From positions 143,824 to 207,823 of the forward strand of contig PLZA01000074.1 of the NCBI GenBank assembly GCA_003153505.1: a stretch of 64,000 bases of DNA, read 5' to 3'. The position numbers were made by a program, and so were the translations under genes. Shown here piece by piece: positions 48,725-58,809 of this stretch. The stretch's first letter is position 1. Each line of letters begins with the position of its first letter. A model generated the notes under the pieces. The model was given only the letters and a program-made list of their open reading frames with translations, was not told where the DNA came from and made no database searches. The stretch comes from Candidatus Dormiibacterota bacterium. GTDB lineage: Bacteria; Chloroflexota; Dormibacteria; Aeolococcales; Aeolococcaceae.

Positions 48725-49514
48725 CGGCCGGCACCTCGTCGCCGATGATCTCGCCCGCGAGCTCGCGGTATGCGGCCGCCGCCTTGGACGAGGATGCGTA
48801 CGCGGTGATCGGTATCCCGGCAAGCGAGGTCTCCTGGAGCTTCACCGTCGGCGTGATCACGGTCGCGAACACCCGGATGTTGGCAAGCTCGCATAGCCCG
48901 TCAAGGAGCTGACGGCTGAAGCGGGTGCGCAGGTTGACGAAGGTGGGCACGATCCCGAGGATGGCGAGGTCCGGGTTGAGCCGCCCCCGCACCAGATGGA
49001 CGGTGCGGAGCACCTCCTTCAGGCCACGGATGGCGAACCCCGACATCTGCACCGGGATCAGCACCTCCCCGGCCGCGGCGAGCGCGCTGATGGTCTGGAA
49101 GCCGAAGCTGGGCGGGGTGTCGAAGAGCACGTAGTCGAAGGAGGCGCGAGCGCCGTCGCGGCGGAGCGCGTCGCGGCGGAGCGCGTCGCGGAGCACCAGC
49201 TCTCTGTCGATCGAGGATGCCAGCTCGCCTTCCACAGCCGACAGGTCCGGCGACGCCGGCAGCACCCAGAGGTTCGGCCAGTTCGTCTCGGTGATGGCCG
49301 CGCTCGCGTCGACGTGGCCGCCGATCACCGAGGCGACGCCGGGTCGCTCGTCGTACGGGTCGAGGCCGACGCCGCTGGTTAGGTTCGATTGCGGGTCGCA
49401 ATCGACGAGGAGCACGCGCTTATCTCGCTCGGCGAGCGCGGCGCCGAGGTTGATGACGGTCGTGGTCTTGCCCACGCCGCCCTTGCCGGAAACGCATGCG
49501 ATGGATACGGTCAC
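48717..49514 (-). CDS. ParA family ATPase
   Basis: [47 protein letters not shown] start at 49514. Confidence 0.9.
   Translation of the reverse strand: MTVSIACVSGKGGVGKTTTVINLGAALAERDKRVLLVDCDPQSNLTSGVGLDPYDERPGVASVIGGHVDASAAITETNWPNLWVLPASPDLSAVEGELASSIDRELVLRDALRRDALRRDGARASFDYVLFDTPPSFGFQTISALAAAGEVLIPVQMSGFAIRGLKEVLRTVHLVRGRLNPDLAILGIVPTFVNLRTRFSRQLLDGLCELANIRVFATVITPTVKLQETSLAGIPITAYASSSKAAAAYRELAGEIIGDEVPADV
49155..49190 (+). repeat. 15-bp tandem repeat (two exact copies plus partial third) inside parA
   Basis: GTCGCGGCGGAGCGC at 49155-49169 and 49170-49184, then GTCGCG. Confidence 0.9.
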
Positions 49515-49663
49515 CTGTAACCTGCACGATAGTCTGCACTGCCACTCGATAGCCAACGCGGATCGAGGGGGGAGAAGGCTCCGAGGAGACGATGGCGGTC
49601 TGTCACCTCGGCGTCACGCGCGGTCCGAGGCCATCGCGCAGAACGCGTCAATACTTGCAAACG

Positions 49664-50035
49664 ATGATGAATGCACAGAGTGCAGGGCATCACGGAGAGG
49701 TGGAACGTTTCCAGTTGCGGCGGGGGGAGATGTATCGAATCTCGTACACCGTGAGAACTCCGCAGCAGCGGCGAGTCACCCGGAGCCTCGCGGTCTACGC
49801 GGGCGCTTCGAAACGTCGGCTGTGGGACGGCCGCGAAGCGGTGTGCTTCGAGTTCCAGCGGCCCCACGGACGGCCACTCTCACTGCTTCGCGGTCAGATC
49901 GTGGAGGCGCGTCCCGCCACGTTGAATGACCGCGGCCAGCTCGTGCTCGTCGATGATGCTGGTCAGCGGCGACCGCAGGCGCGCAGCCTCTCCACGCGAA
50001 GCCGGTTGTCGCCACCGCCGTGGTCAGCTGGCTAG
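49664..50035 (+). CDS. Hypothetical protein (small beta-rich?)
   Basis: MMNAQSAGHHGEVERFQLRRGEMYRISYTVRTPQQRRVTRSLAVYAGASKRRLWDGREAVCFEFQ; start uncertain. Confidence 0.5.
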   Translation: MMNAQSAGHHGEVERFQLRRGEMYRISYTVRTPQQRRVTRSLAVYAGASKRRLWDGREAVCFEFQRPHGRPLSLLRGQIVEARPATLNDRGQLVLVDDAGQRRPQARSLSTRSRLSPPPWSAG

Positions 50036-50836
50036 GCCGGTCTCGTCGCTCCCGGTCGCGCTGCGCGACAGTCGCTCATTGAGACCACGCCGCTCGAATC
50101 GGTAGCCGATGCCCGGCACGGCGTGAATGTATGTCGGTCGCGGACCTGTCGGCTCGATCTTGCGTCGGAGGCGGTACACGTGGGCGTCCACGCTGCGGAG
50201 GTCGAGGTCGGCGCCCTGGCCCCAGACCTTCTGGATCATCTCGGATCGCGAGATCACCCGTCCGGGCGAGGCCGAGAGAAGGGCGAGCAGGTCGAACTCG
50301 GTCGGTGTGAGGTTGACCGACTCCCCGTCGCGGAGCACCTCATGACGGCCGATATCGACGATCAGGCCGGGGAACTTCAATCGGCCGGGGCGCACCTGTG
50401 ACTGCGTGGTCCGCTGGCGGCGCAGCTTGGCGTTGACGCGCGCCGCGAGCTCGCGGATCTCGAACGGTTTGGCGATGTAGTCGTCAGCACCGATCTCGAG
50501 CGCGACGACGACATCGACGGTGTCGGTGCTCGCCGACAGGATGATGATCGGCACCTCGACGCCGGCCCCCCGAAGGCGTCGGCACACGTCGAGCCCGGGC
50601 ATGCCGGGCAGGCTCAGGTCGAGGAGGATGAGGTCGACATCGCTCTGCTCGGCGAGGCGCAGGCCCTCGGCGCCGTCCTCGGCGAACTGGAGGCCGAACC
50701 CGTGCTGCTGCGCGACGGTGGAGAGGATGTCCCGCATGGCAGGGTCGTCGTCGATGACGAGCACCGTCGCCTCGGCCGGCGCGCGGACGACGCCGTGACC
50801 CAGGGGCGCGAGGATCGATTCCGTGAATGTTGTCAT
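50024..50836 (-). CDS. OmpR-family response regulator
   Basis: VLVIDDDPAM, LILLDLSLPGMPG, YIAKPF; winged helix LTPTEFDLLALLSASPGRVISRSEMIQKVWG. Confidence 0.92.
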   Translation of the reverse strand: MTTFTESILAPLGHGVVRAPAEATVLVIDDDPAMRDILSTVAQQHGFGLQFAEDGAEGLRLAEQSDVDLILLDLSLPGMPGLDVCRRLRGAGVEVPIIILSASTDTVDVVVALEIGADDYIAKPFEIRELAARVNAKLRRQRTTQSQVRPGRLKFPGLIVDIGRHEVLRDGESVNLTPTEFDLLALLSASPGRVISRSEMIQKVWGQGADLDLRSVDAHVYRLRRKIEPTGPRPTYIHAVPGIGYRFERRGLNERLSRSATGSDETGLAS

Positions 50837-50975
50837 CGGTTCCTCAAGTTGGATCGACCGCACCAAACGTGCCCATTGGCGCAACGTAGCACCGCGGTCG
50901 TGGCGGGTCTGTCGTGGTTACCGACGCGTTGCCCGCTTTTACGCAACTGCAACCGCAGACGCAGGGCGACGTCCA

Positions 50976-52361
50976 TCAGACGTGCACCGGGAGCGCCACG
51001 ACAAACGTGTTGCCGCGCGCGCGTGAATTGTCGATCCAGATCCTGCCTCCCATCCGCTCGACCAGCTGCCGCGCGAGATAGAGACCGACCCCGAATCCGC
51101 CACGCTGGCGGAGCAGCGGGGACTCGACCTGGTAGAAGGACGCGAAAACGCGGTCGACGTCGCTGTCGGGAATCCGGCGGCCGTTGTCGCGAACCTCGAC
51201 GTGCACCTTGTTGACTGCTCGGTAGGTGGTCACGCGCACCGGCTCCGAATCGGGTGAGAACTTCAGGGCGTTGTCGATGAGGCAGGCGACGACCAGCGCG
51301 AGGCGCTCATGATCGGCCAGCACGCGCTGCGCGTCCGGCGCAACCGTGATCGCAAAGCGGTCGTGGTCAGCCGATTCCACGAAGCGCGCGATGACTTCGC
51401 GGAAGACATTCTCGAGGTCCACGGCCGCGGTCTTGAGGCGGATCTCACCGGACTCGAGCTGGGCGATGCAGAGCAGATTGTCGGTGAGACGCGCCAGGTG
51501 CTCGGCTTCGAGACGCAACTCATGGAGGCCCTCGTCACGCGCATCCTGCGGCAGACGGTCGCCGGCGTCGTGCATGAGCGTGAGCCACGCCTTGATCTTG
51601 GTCAATGGTGTCCGCAACTCGTGCGATGCCAGCATCATGAACTCGCTCTTGATGCGGTCGACCTCGCGCAACTCGGCGAATGCCGCGTGCTCCAGCTCGA
51701 TGGACCGGCGCACCTGGGCGTCGCGCTCACCGACGAGCTCGCGACTGAGCAGGTTGCTGCTCAGGGCGACGACGAAGAGCAGGAACAGGCGCGACACCAG
51801 CGCGTCGATCAGGGCGACGTCGAGATGGTGATTGGCGACGTAGAAGCCGACCACGAAATACGCCGCCCCGGCGACGAAGGCGCAGGCCATGCTGCCCACG
51901 AGCCCGAAGCGGAGGCTGCTGGCGATCACCACGATGAAGAAGGTGACCGCGAGGTCGGAGTTGTACCCGCCGGTGAGATAGACGAGCCCGCTCGCGACCG
52001 CGAGGTCGAGCACGATCGTCGCCACCTGGAGGCGCCGGCCGGGGATCCGGTTTGCGAGCAGCATCACCGTTGCCGCGAGGTTGAACACGCCCCAGGCGCC
52101 GAGCACGAGGTTGACCGCGGCGGTCGACTGGCCGGTGGCGAGCCCGGGGAAGTTGTTGGCGACGGCCGCGAAGATCAGTACCATCCAGCGGCTCAGCTCG
52201 ATGGTTCGTTCGACACCCGCTCTTCGGTCCCGGGCCGGCATCGCCGTCGACTCACTGCGGGGCCGCTTGGTCGGCAGGCGACCGGCCGGACGATCCGCGG
52301 AGTTGGTCATCGGACGTGCGGGAGCGGACTGTGTGAGCTCCCGGCTCACGGCTTCAGCCAT
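50976..52361 (-). CDS. Membrane sensor histidine kinase
   Basis: MLASHELRTPLTKIKAWL H-box, N-terminal TM helices, GGFGVGLYLARQLVERMGGRIW. Confidence 0.9.
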   Translation of the reverse strand: MAEAVSRELTQSAPARPMTNSADRPAGRLPTKRPRSESTAMPARDRRAGVERTIELSRWMVLIFAAVANNFPGLATGQSTAAVNLVLGAWGVFNLAATVMLLANRIPGRRLQVATIVLDLAVASGLVYLTGGYNSDLAVTFFIVVIASSLRFGLVGSMACAFVAGAAYFVVGFYVANHHLDVALIDALVSRLFLLFVVALSSNLLSRELVGERDAQVRRSIELEHAAFAELREVDRIKSEFMMLASHELRTPLTKIKAWLTLMHDAGDRLPQDARDEGLHELRLEAEHLARLTDNLLCIAQLESGEIRLKTAAVDLENVFREVIARFVESADHDRFAITVAPDAQRVLADHERLALVVACLIDNALKFSPDSEPVRVTTYRAVNKVHVEVRDNGRRIPDSDVDRVFASFYQVESPLLRQRGGFGVGLYLARQLVERMGGRIWIDNSRARGNTFVVALPVHV

Positions 52362-52522
52362 ACAGGTCAGGCACGCACGGACGGTTGCGGATGGCCTCGC
52401 TCACTCTGGTGAGCCTAGCGGCGCTTCACGTTTGCCAGACGAAGGTCTCGTAACGATGCCGCACCACCCACTGTTACAGGCGAACGCATGCATGCCTCGG
52501 TCCTGGAAACTTCAGGTCAGCC

Positions 52523-53875
52523 GTGTCACTCCCATCGATCGCCGCTCTGCACCCGGATCGTCCGGATGAACTCGCCGCCGGCGCGGCCGCCCTTCGAGAC
52601 GGCCGTGTTGCCGACGCGGTCTCCGCATACGACCGTGCGCTCGAACACCTCTCCCCGGATGGGCACCCCGAGCAGCGCGGCGCCGCGCTGCTCGCGCGCG
52701 GCCTCGCCCACCAGCTCCTCGGGGACACCTCGCGGGCCACGGCGGACGTCCTCGCGGCGCTGAACGCATGGTCGCTCGCGCGCGCCGACTGGGCGTCGAG
52801 CGCCATGTCCGATCTCGCGGCAGCCCTGTCGGGCGCCGGCAACGTGGCGGCGGACGCGTACTGGCAGGCGGCACTCCGCCTTGCCGAGCGGAGCGGGGAC
52901 GTCGCGCTCCAGGCCGCCGTGGCGGGGGAGTGGGGACGGCACGCTGCGCGTGCGGGCGAAGCTGTCACCGCGGTGGCCTTGCTCGAGAAGTCGGCGGAGC
53001 TCGGCAGGCGGGCCGGCGATGACGCCATTGTCGCCAAGGCACTCGTCAACCTCGCGCGGGTCGAACTCGACGCCGGGCGCGGGGGGCATGCCATGCGCAA
53101 CATCGGCGAGGCACTCGCCCGCGACCAGCGCGGCGACCTCCGCGCCGCCACTGCCGGACTCCTCATCGACGTCGCCGCAGGTGCATTCAACGCCGGGGAC
53201 ACGGCCCACGCCGAGCTCTGTCTTGAGCAGGCGCTGTCGCTGAGCGGCGGCAATGACCGGCAGATCCGCGAGCGGACTCTCGCCGCACTCGGCGGTCTGG
53301 CCAGGGCTCGCAACGATTACGCGGCGGCTGCTCGCTACGGCGAGGAACTTTTGGACAGCGCGCGTCGTGGCGGAGATCTCACCGTGGCCGCCGAAGCGCT
53401 CCACGACCTCGGCCGGATCGCCCTGCTCGCCGGTATCTTCGATGCTGCCGCCGGTCGCCTGACCGAGAGTGTCGTGATCGCGCGCAGTCTCGGGCTCGAC
53501 TCGCTCGCGGCCTCGGGATCCCGAGCGCTCGCCGAGGTCGCGCTCCAGCGCGGGGCATTCCTGCGTGCGCTTGGGTACGCCGAACAGGCGGTGGTCCTCT
53601 CCATCGGCCAGGACGATCTCGAGGCCTGCGCCGCAACCCTGCTCCTGGTCGGCGCCGAGGCCGGGAGAGCCGGCCTGGACGACGTTGCACGACCGGCACA
53701 CGATGGCGCGGCGGAGATCTACCGGCTGCTCGAGCGCGATGACCTCGCCCAGATCCTCGCCGGCGGTTCCCCGCTGCCCGCCGACGTCAACGACACCCGC
53801 ACCGACCGGCTCGAAGCCGGCCTCGAGGCCGCGAGGTCAGTGGTCAACCCGGCACGGCCCGGCGAGGGGCGCTGA
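52523..53875 (+). CDS. TPR-like repeat protein, hypothetical
   Basis: Repeated Ala-rich helical hairpins over 450 aa (AELGRRAGDDAIVAKALVNLARVELDAG etc.). Confidence 0.75.
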   Translation: MSLPSIAALHPDRPDELAAGAAALRDGRVADAVSAYDRALEHLSPDGHPEQRGAALLARGLAHQLLGDTSRATADVLAALNAWSLARADWASSAMSDLAAALSGAGNVAADAYWQAALRLAERSGDVALQAAVAGEWGRHAARAGEAVTAVALLEKSAELGRRAGDDAIVAKALVNLARVELDAGRGGHAMRNIGEALARDQRGDLRAATAGLLIDVAAGAFNAGDTAHAELCLEQALSLSGGNDRQIRERTLAALGGLARARNDYAAAARYGEELLDSARRGGDLTVAAEALHDLGRIALLAGIFDAAAGRLTESVVIARSLGLDSLAASGSRALAEVALQRGAFLRALGYAEQAVVLSIGQDDLEACAATLLLVGAEAGRAGLDDVARPAHDGAAEIYRLLERDDLAQILAGGSPLPADVNDTRTDRLEAGLEAARSVVNPARPGEGR

Positions 53876-53883
53876 CCCAGCGG

Positions 53884-55437
53884 TCAGCAATCCGGGACCC
53901 CGGGTGGTGCGATGGACAGACCGCTCAGTGGCGCTGGGGTGCCGCTCGGCGGGGAGGACATGACGAGCGTGCTGCTCACGGGGTCGTAGCAGTTGACGGT
54001 CCATCCCAGCACGTGCAGCGCTGCAGCTTCGCGAGCATTCGAGGGCAGGATTGCGTGATGGATTCCCTCACCGGTGAGCACGTGGACCCAGTTGGGATCG
54101 AGCTGATCGATGTCGTCATAGAGCTGGAGCGCGTCGTTGCCAAAGACCGCCGGCTCGTCATAGAGGAAGACGACGCGCCCCGCCGGGAAGCGGTACGCCA
54201 GGTACCCGCCCCACGAGTCGAGCGTGTAGATGCGCTGGCCCGGGAACGTCGCGCCGGCATAGGTCGCGGCAGCCTCGGGATACGTGGCCGCCTGGTATGA
54301 CGCCGCTGCGGATGCGCTGAGCCTCGGGACCAGGAAAGCCGCCATCGCAGCAGCCATCGCGAGCAGGATCGCGCTGGTCGCGACCGGGTGCAGGTGGCGG
54401 CCGGCGGTCTGCGATTCCCGGGCCACGCGGGGCGCGACATGCAGCGCCCATGCCCGCGATCCATGCACAGCCAACTGGGCGGTCACGAAGACGGCGAACA
54501 ACCCGACGTTCTCCTGCGCGAAGAGTGCGGCGATGAGCAATCCGAATCCGGTGATGGCGCTGAATCGATCGGGGCCCCCGGACACCGTCCAGAGCACGAT
54601 GACCAGCACGACCTCGCCTTCGAACAACCGGGCCCACCAGTCGTGAAAGTTCGGGGAACCGAATCCGGCGAGGCTCTGGGCGACCCCGGGGTCGAAGAGC
54701 CCCGCGAGCACTGACGCGTAGATGCCCGGCCCCACGGGATTGGCGAGGGCCGCAATCGTGCTCAGCACGAGCACGATCCCGAGTTGCCGCCGGTTTCCGC
54801 TGCGTGATGCGGCGTGGGGGCGAACCAGCAGCAGCGCCGCCAGCAGGATCAGCAACCCCGCGGCGAACCCCGCGTCCATGTTGGCCCAGAGCAGGAAAAG
54901 GGGCGGCAATCCCCAGACCGCGGCGGTCCGACCCTCGCGCCACCGGCTGATCACGAAGAGCACGATTGCGACGCCGAGCATCGAGATCACTCCGCTGGTG
55001 ACGCCGGCCACGCTGTTCAGCACGAGTCCGGTGATCACCATCGAGATCGCGAGCCACGGACCCGACACGCGCGCGGATCTCGGTACCGAGAGCGCTGCGA
55101 GCACTACCGCCGCAACCGCGGCCAAGCCCATGACCAGCGACGCGAGGCCGGCGCCGCCTGCGCCGACCAGTCCCGCGAGTGTGACCTCATAGAGCCACTG
55201 CTGGCCGACCCACGCGTGGGCGGCGGGGATGAAGCTGAACGGCTCATGGACAGGGATCCCGCTGGTGGTGATCAGCCGTCCCAGCGCGAGGTGCCACCAC
55301 ACATCGGTGTTCGTGAAGGGCTGAACGGTGAGCAGGAGTACAACGATCGCCGCGGCAGCGATCCATGCGATCCGGCTCGCCGTTGCTCGACGTTCCTGCT
55401 CCGCGCCGGCGATCACCAGGAGACCCGGCTGTTTCAC
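53884..55437 (-). CDS. Polytopic membrane protein, possibly GT-C-like (paralog A)
   Basis: FTNTDVWWHLALGRLITTSGIPVHEPFSF...HAWVGQQWLYEV; many TM segments. Confidence 0.75.
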   Translation of the reverse strand: MKQPGLLVIAGAEQERRATASRIAWIAAAAIVVLLLTVQPFTNTDVWWHLALGRLITTSGIPVHEPFSFIPAAHAWVGQQWLYEVTLAGLVGAGGAGLASLVMGLAAVAAVVLAALSVPRSARVSGPWLAISMVITGLVLNSVAGVTSGVISMLGVAIVLFVISRWREGRTAAVWGLPPLFLLWANMDAGFAAGLLILLAALLLVRPHAASRSGNRRQLGIVLVLSTIAALANPVGPGIYASVLAGLFDPGVAQSLAGFGSPNFHDWWARLFEGEVVLVIVLWTVSGGPDRFSAITGFGLLIAALFAQENVGLFAVFVTAQLAVHGSRAWALHVAPRVARESQTAGRHLHPVATSAILLAMAAAMAAFLVPRLSASAAASYQAATYPEAAATYAGATFPGQRIYTLDSWGGYLAYRFPAGRVVFLYDEPAVFGNDALQLYDDIDQLDPNWVHVLTGEGIHHAILPSNAREAAALHVLGWTVNCYDPVSSTLVMSSPPSGTPAPLSGLSIAPPGVPDC

Positions 55438-57107
55438 TGGTTCTGCGCTCCGGCATTCGCGGCCGCTTTGGCCTGCTGCGCGCAGACGCTGCCCGGTGCC
55501 CAGTCGGGCACCGCGGGCAGGCGCAGCGTCGAGAGCTTCTCGGTCGGGACGAACGCAACACTGAGGCCGTCCTGGTACACCTTGGTCCAGTCGGCCGCAT
55601 GCTCCATCACATCGGCGAGCGGGGTCTTCACGTCGTAGAGAACGATGTCGGTGCCGAACCGACGGATGGTCGAATCCCAGCTCGGCGTCACCGTCTCGAC
55701 GCCGGCATAGGTCTCGAGCATCTGATCGCCCATCAGCGCGGCATCTCCGAAGATGAACACCTTGTCACCGCGTGCTGAGAGCGCGTACGCAAGGTACCCG
55801 CCCTCGCCGTACTGGTTGAAGATCTTGAGCGGTTCCGGTGCGGCGGAGAGCCATTGCGCGGCGCATACCGGGAACTCCTGCGCGTAGGCAAGGGAGTACG
55901 GCTGCAACTGCATCTTCGGCACCAACCACGCGATGTACACACCGCCGAGGCCCGCCAAGAGGAGGGCGCACGCGGTGAGCCGGAAGAGCAGTGGCGGTTG
56001 CACGCGCGCCCGAGCTCCAGCGGACGACGGCACCCGGCGCAGACGCCGCCATGCGGCGCGCATCCGTGGTGTCGCCATGGCGAGCTGATCGATGTACACA
56101 GGGGTTGACGCGGCAACGAACAGCTCGATGTGCCGCGCCGACTGCAGCGAGAGGACTGTCGTCACGAGCACGAGTGCGACATCCCTTGCACGGATGCGCC
56201 GGTTGAACACGATCAGCATCGCGAGACTCAGCAGCATCGCACCGTAGACGAGCACCTCCCAGTCGTGGAAGCTCGGTGAGAACCACTCCTCGATGAGCGA
56301 CTGCTGAGCACCCGACGCCTGCGTGCCGGCCGCATAGAACAGGATCGTGGGCCCGTTCAGGTTGATCATGCTCACCGCGGTGCATGCCAGGAGCACATAC
56401 AGCACTGGGAGTAGACGAGAACGCGGTGCAGGATCGGGCATGTGGAGGCGCTGCCCAACGAGCTCCGCGATCAGGATCAGCGCCATGAACCCAAGTCCGA
56501 TCACGAACTCGCCGTGCAGGTTGCTCCAGAGAACGAATAACGGGACGAGCAGCCACATGGCCTTTCCGCCCTTGACGAGGTGGCGTTCGACCAGCAGCAG
56601 CGTCAACGCCGAGAACGCGAAGGTGATCATCTGGACTCGCGGCCCCCAGATCGGGAATCCCGCGATCACCGCAATGAGCATGCCGAGACCGAGGACGCCG
56701 CGACCTGGATGGCGGAGACGCGCCTTCTGCATCACCGCGAGCAATCCGAGCCAGGTCACAGCGGAGAGGATCAGCACGATGAGGCCGAGGCCGCCGATTG
56801 CGTACTCGACGGCGAAGAACACCTCGTTCAGCCACTCGTGCATCGTCCAGTGATGGTTCACGACTGTGTAGGTGAAGGGATCGTTGCCGAGCAGGCCGCC
56901 GTGCTGGATGATCAACTGACCGGCGCGGAGATGCCACCAGAAGTCCGGATCCTGAATGGTTCGCGTCACCGGCAGCGCCATGATGACGAGCACTGCGGCG
57001 ATGAACAGGCCGCTCGGTGCGGTCAACGAATCCAAGCGCTCGCGGAATCCGCTCCGACGCTCGTGCACCGCCTCAGCCGCCACGCTGCTCATTACGCCGC
57101 CCGCCAC
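55434..57107 (-). CDS. Polytopic membrane protein, possibly GT-C-like (paralog B)
   Basis: IQDPDFWWHLRAGQLIIQHGGLLGNDPFTYTVVNHHWTMHEWLNEV; 4-nt overlap with paralog A. Confidence 0.75.
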   Translation of the reverse strand: MAGGVMSSVAAEAVHERRSGFRERLDSLTAPSGLFIAAVLVIMALPVTRTIQDPDFWWHLRAGQLIIQHGGLLGNDPFTYTVVNHHWTMHEWLNEVFFAVEYAIGGLGLIVLILSAVTWLGLLAVMQKARLRHPGRGVLGLGMLIAVIAGFPIWGPRVQMITFAFSALTLLLVERHLVKGGKAMWLLVPLFVLWSNLHGEFVIGLGFMALILIAELVGQRLHMPDPAPRSRLLPVLYVLLACTAVSMINLNGPTILFYAAGTQASGAQQSLIEEWFSPSFHDWEVLVYGAMLLSLAMLIVFNRRIRARDVALVLVTTVLSLQSARHIELFVAASTPVYIDQLAMATPRMRAAWRRLRRVPSSAGARARVQPPLLFRLTACALLLAGLGGVYIAWLVPKMQLQPYSLAYAQEFPVCAAQWLSAAPEPLKIFNQYGEGGYLAYALSARGDKVFIFGDAALMGDQMLETYAGVETVTPSWDSTIRRFGTDIVLYDVKTPLADVMEHAADWTKVYQDGLSVAFVPTEKLSTLRLPAVPDWAPGSVCAQQAKAAANAGAQNQ

Positions 57108-57114
57108 CTGTCCG

Positions 57115-57564
57115 TCAGCTCTGCGATGCTCCCGAGATCACGCGGGCTGCTGCTGCATTGCCCGGTTGTTCGAGCCCGACCGACGACCAGAGCATCTTGA
57201 GCAGATGCGCAAACTCGAACGGCTTGCCCATGTATGTGATCCCGCCGAGATCCATGACCGCTTGAATGTCCTCGTCGAAGCATCGCGCCGTGAGCAGGAT
57301 GATCGGGCACGTCGCGGTCTTTGCCTGAGCACGGAGCTCACGACACACCGAGAGCCCGCTCAATCGCGGCATCATCACGTCGCAGACCACCGCATCCGGA
57401 AGCCAGCCTTTGATCACGATCTCCAGCGCCTCCATGCCATCCTCCGCGCAGCGGACGTCGAACCCGTCACTGGCGAGCCGCAGCTCGAGCAGACGGCGCA
57501 GCGAGTCGTCATCTTCTGCGATGAGAATCCGAGGTGGGTCGCCCTGCGTCATAAGCCTCTGCAT
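57115..57564 (-). CDS. Single-domain response regulator
   Basis: ILIAEDDDSLR, AVVCDVMMPRLSG, LLTARCF, YMGKPFEF. Confidence 0.85.
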   Translation of the reverse strand: MQRLMTQGDPPRILIAEDDDSLRRLLELRLASDGFDVRCAEDGMEALEIVIKGWLPDAVVCDVMMPRLSGLSVCRELRAQAKTATCPIILLTARCFDEDIQAVMDLGGITYMGKPFEFAHLLKMLWSSVGLEQPGNAAAARVISGASQS

Positions 57565-57667
57565 TCCCTGGAGCGGTGGTTCAACTGCGAACTGGTTATA
57601 CGCTGGGCGCAAGTTGCGGCTCGTCGTGCAACAGGCCTGTCACAGCCATTTGTGAACTACAGGCAGG

Positions 57668-58759
57668 GTGCGACTCTGCGGTGACATGATGACCACGGTG
57701 AGCGAAGTCGAAGCTGCCCCCACCATGAACCCATCGGCACTATCCGGTGTTCGATTCCTGGTGACCAAGCGCATCGAAGATCTCGATGCGACCGCCGCAT
57801 CGCTCGACGATGAGCTGTCGGCCGTGGCTGTTCGGCTGCAGGGGCTGCGGACGGCCCAGCACGAGGCCGAAGGCCGCTGGGGCGCGCTCCTCAGCGTTCT
57901 GCCCGCCGGCGACGTCGACGAGATCGACAGCGCCTTTCGAACGCTTGCCAAGATCCGTGCCGATCTCGCTGCGACCGAGGAGCGCCAGGTCGAGCTCGGC
58001 ACCCGCTTGACCGGCGTCCGCGCAGAGCAGGAGGTGCTCCGTGCCGTCTATCGCAGCCTCGACGACCTTCTCGCCGCCAACGCAGGCCCGACCAACGGCA
58101 CGGCCCGGCTCCGCGACGCCTCGCGGCAGACCTTTCAGATCATCGAGGAAGAGCGGATGCGCATCGCCCGCGACATGCACGATGGGCCTGCGCAGTCGAT
58201 GGCCAACCTCGTCCTCCAGGCGGAGATCATTGAGCGCCTGATCGCGCGCGATCCCAAGATGGTGGTGAGCGAGCTCGCCGACTTCAAGAACGGGGTCCGC
58301 AGCGTCCTGGATGACACCCGGCGACTGATCTTCGACCTCCGGCCCATGACCCTCGACGACCTCGGACTTGTGCCGACACTCCGAAAGTTCGTCGCCGAGT
58401 TCGGCGAGCGCAACTCGGTGAACGCCCATCTGCGCGTCGTCGGTGAGGAGATCCGAATGGGCGGCGGCCTCGAGCAGACGCTGTTCCGGATCGTCCAGGA
58501 AGCCCTGACCAACACCCGCAAGCACGCCAAGGCATCCAACGTGGAGGTGGTGATCACCTTCCTTCCCAAGCAGGTCAGCGCGGTGATCCGCGACGACGGC
58601 GTCGGCATGGATGTCGAGGCAACCGAGGCAACCGTGGATCGCACGCGTCACTTCGGCCTCCTGACCATGCGCGAGCGCGCCGATGGTGACCAGGGAAGGC
58701 TCGAGATCAGGTCCCAGCTCGGCAAGGGCACGGAGGTTCGCGCGACATTCGATCTCTGA
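57668..58759 (+). CDS. NarL/DesK-type sensor histidine kinase (HisKA_3)
   Basis: EEERMRIARDMHDGPAQSMANLVLQAEII, FRIVQEALTNTRKHAKASNVEVVI, IRDDGVGMD. Confidence 0.9.
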   Translation: MRLCGDMMTTVSEVEAAPTMNPSALSGVRFLVTKRIEDLDATAASLDDELSAVAVRLQGLRTAQHEAEGRWGALLSVLPAGDVDEIDSAFRTLAKIRADLAATEERQVELGTRLTGVRAEQEVLRAVYRSLDDLLAANAGPTNGTARLRDASRQTFQIIEEERMRIARDMHDGPAQSMANLVLQAEIIERLIARDPKMVVSELADFKNGVRSVLDDTRRLIFDLRPMTLDDLGLVPTLRKFVAEFGERNSVNAHLRVVGEEIRMGGGLEQTLFRIVQEALTNTRKHAKASNVEVVITFLPKQVSAVIRDDGVGMDVEATEATVDRTRHFGLLTMRERADGDQGRLEIRSQLGKGTEVRATFDL

Positions 58760-58809
58760 GAGCTCCGTCCTCGGAGCTTCGAAGCCTGGATCGGTACGTC
58801 CCGCCGACA

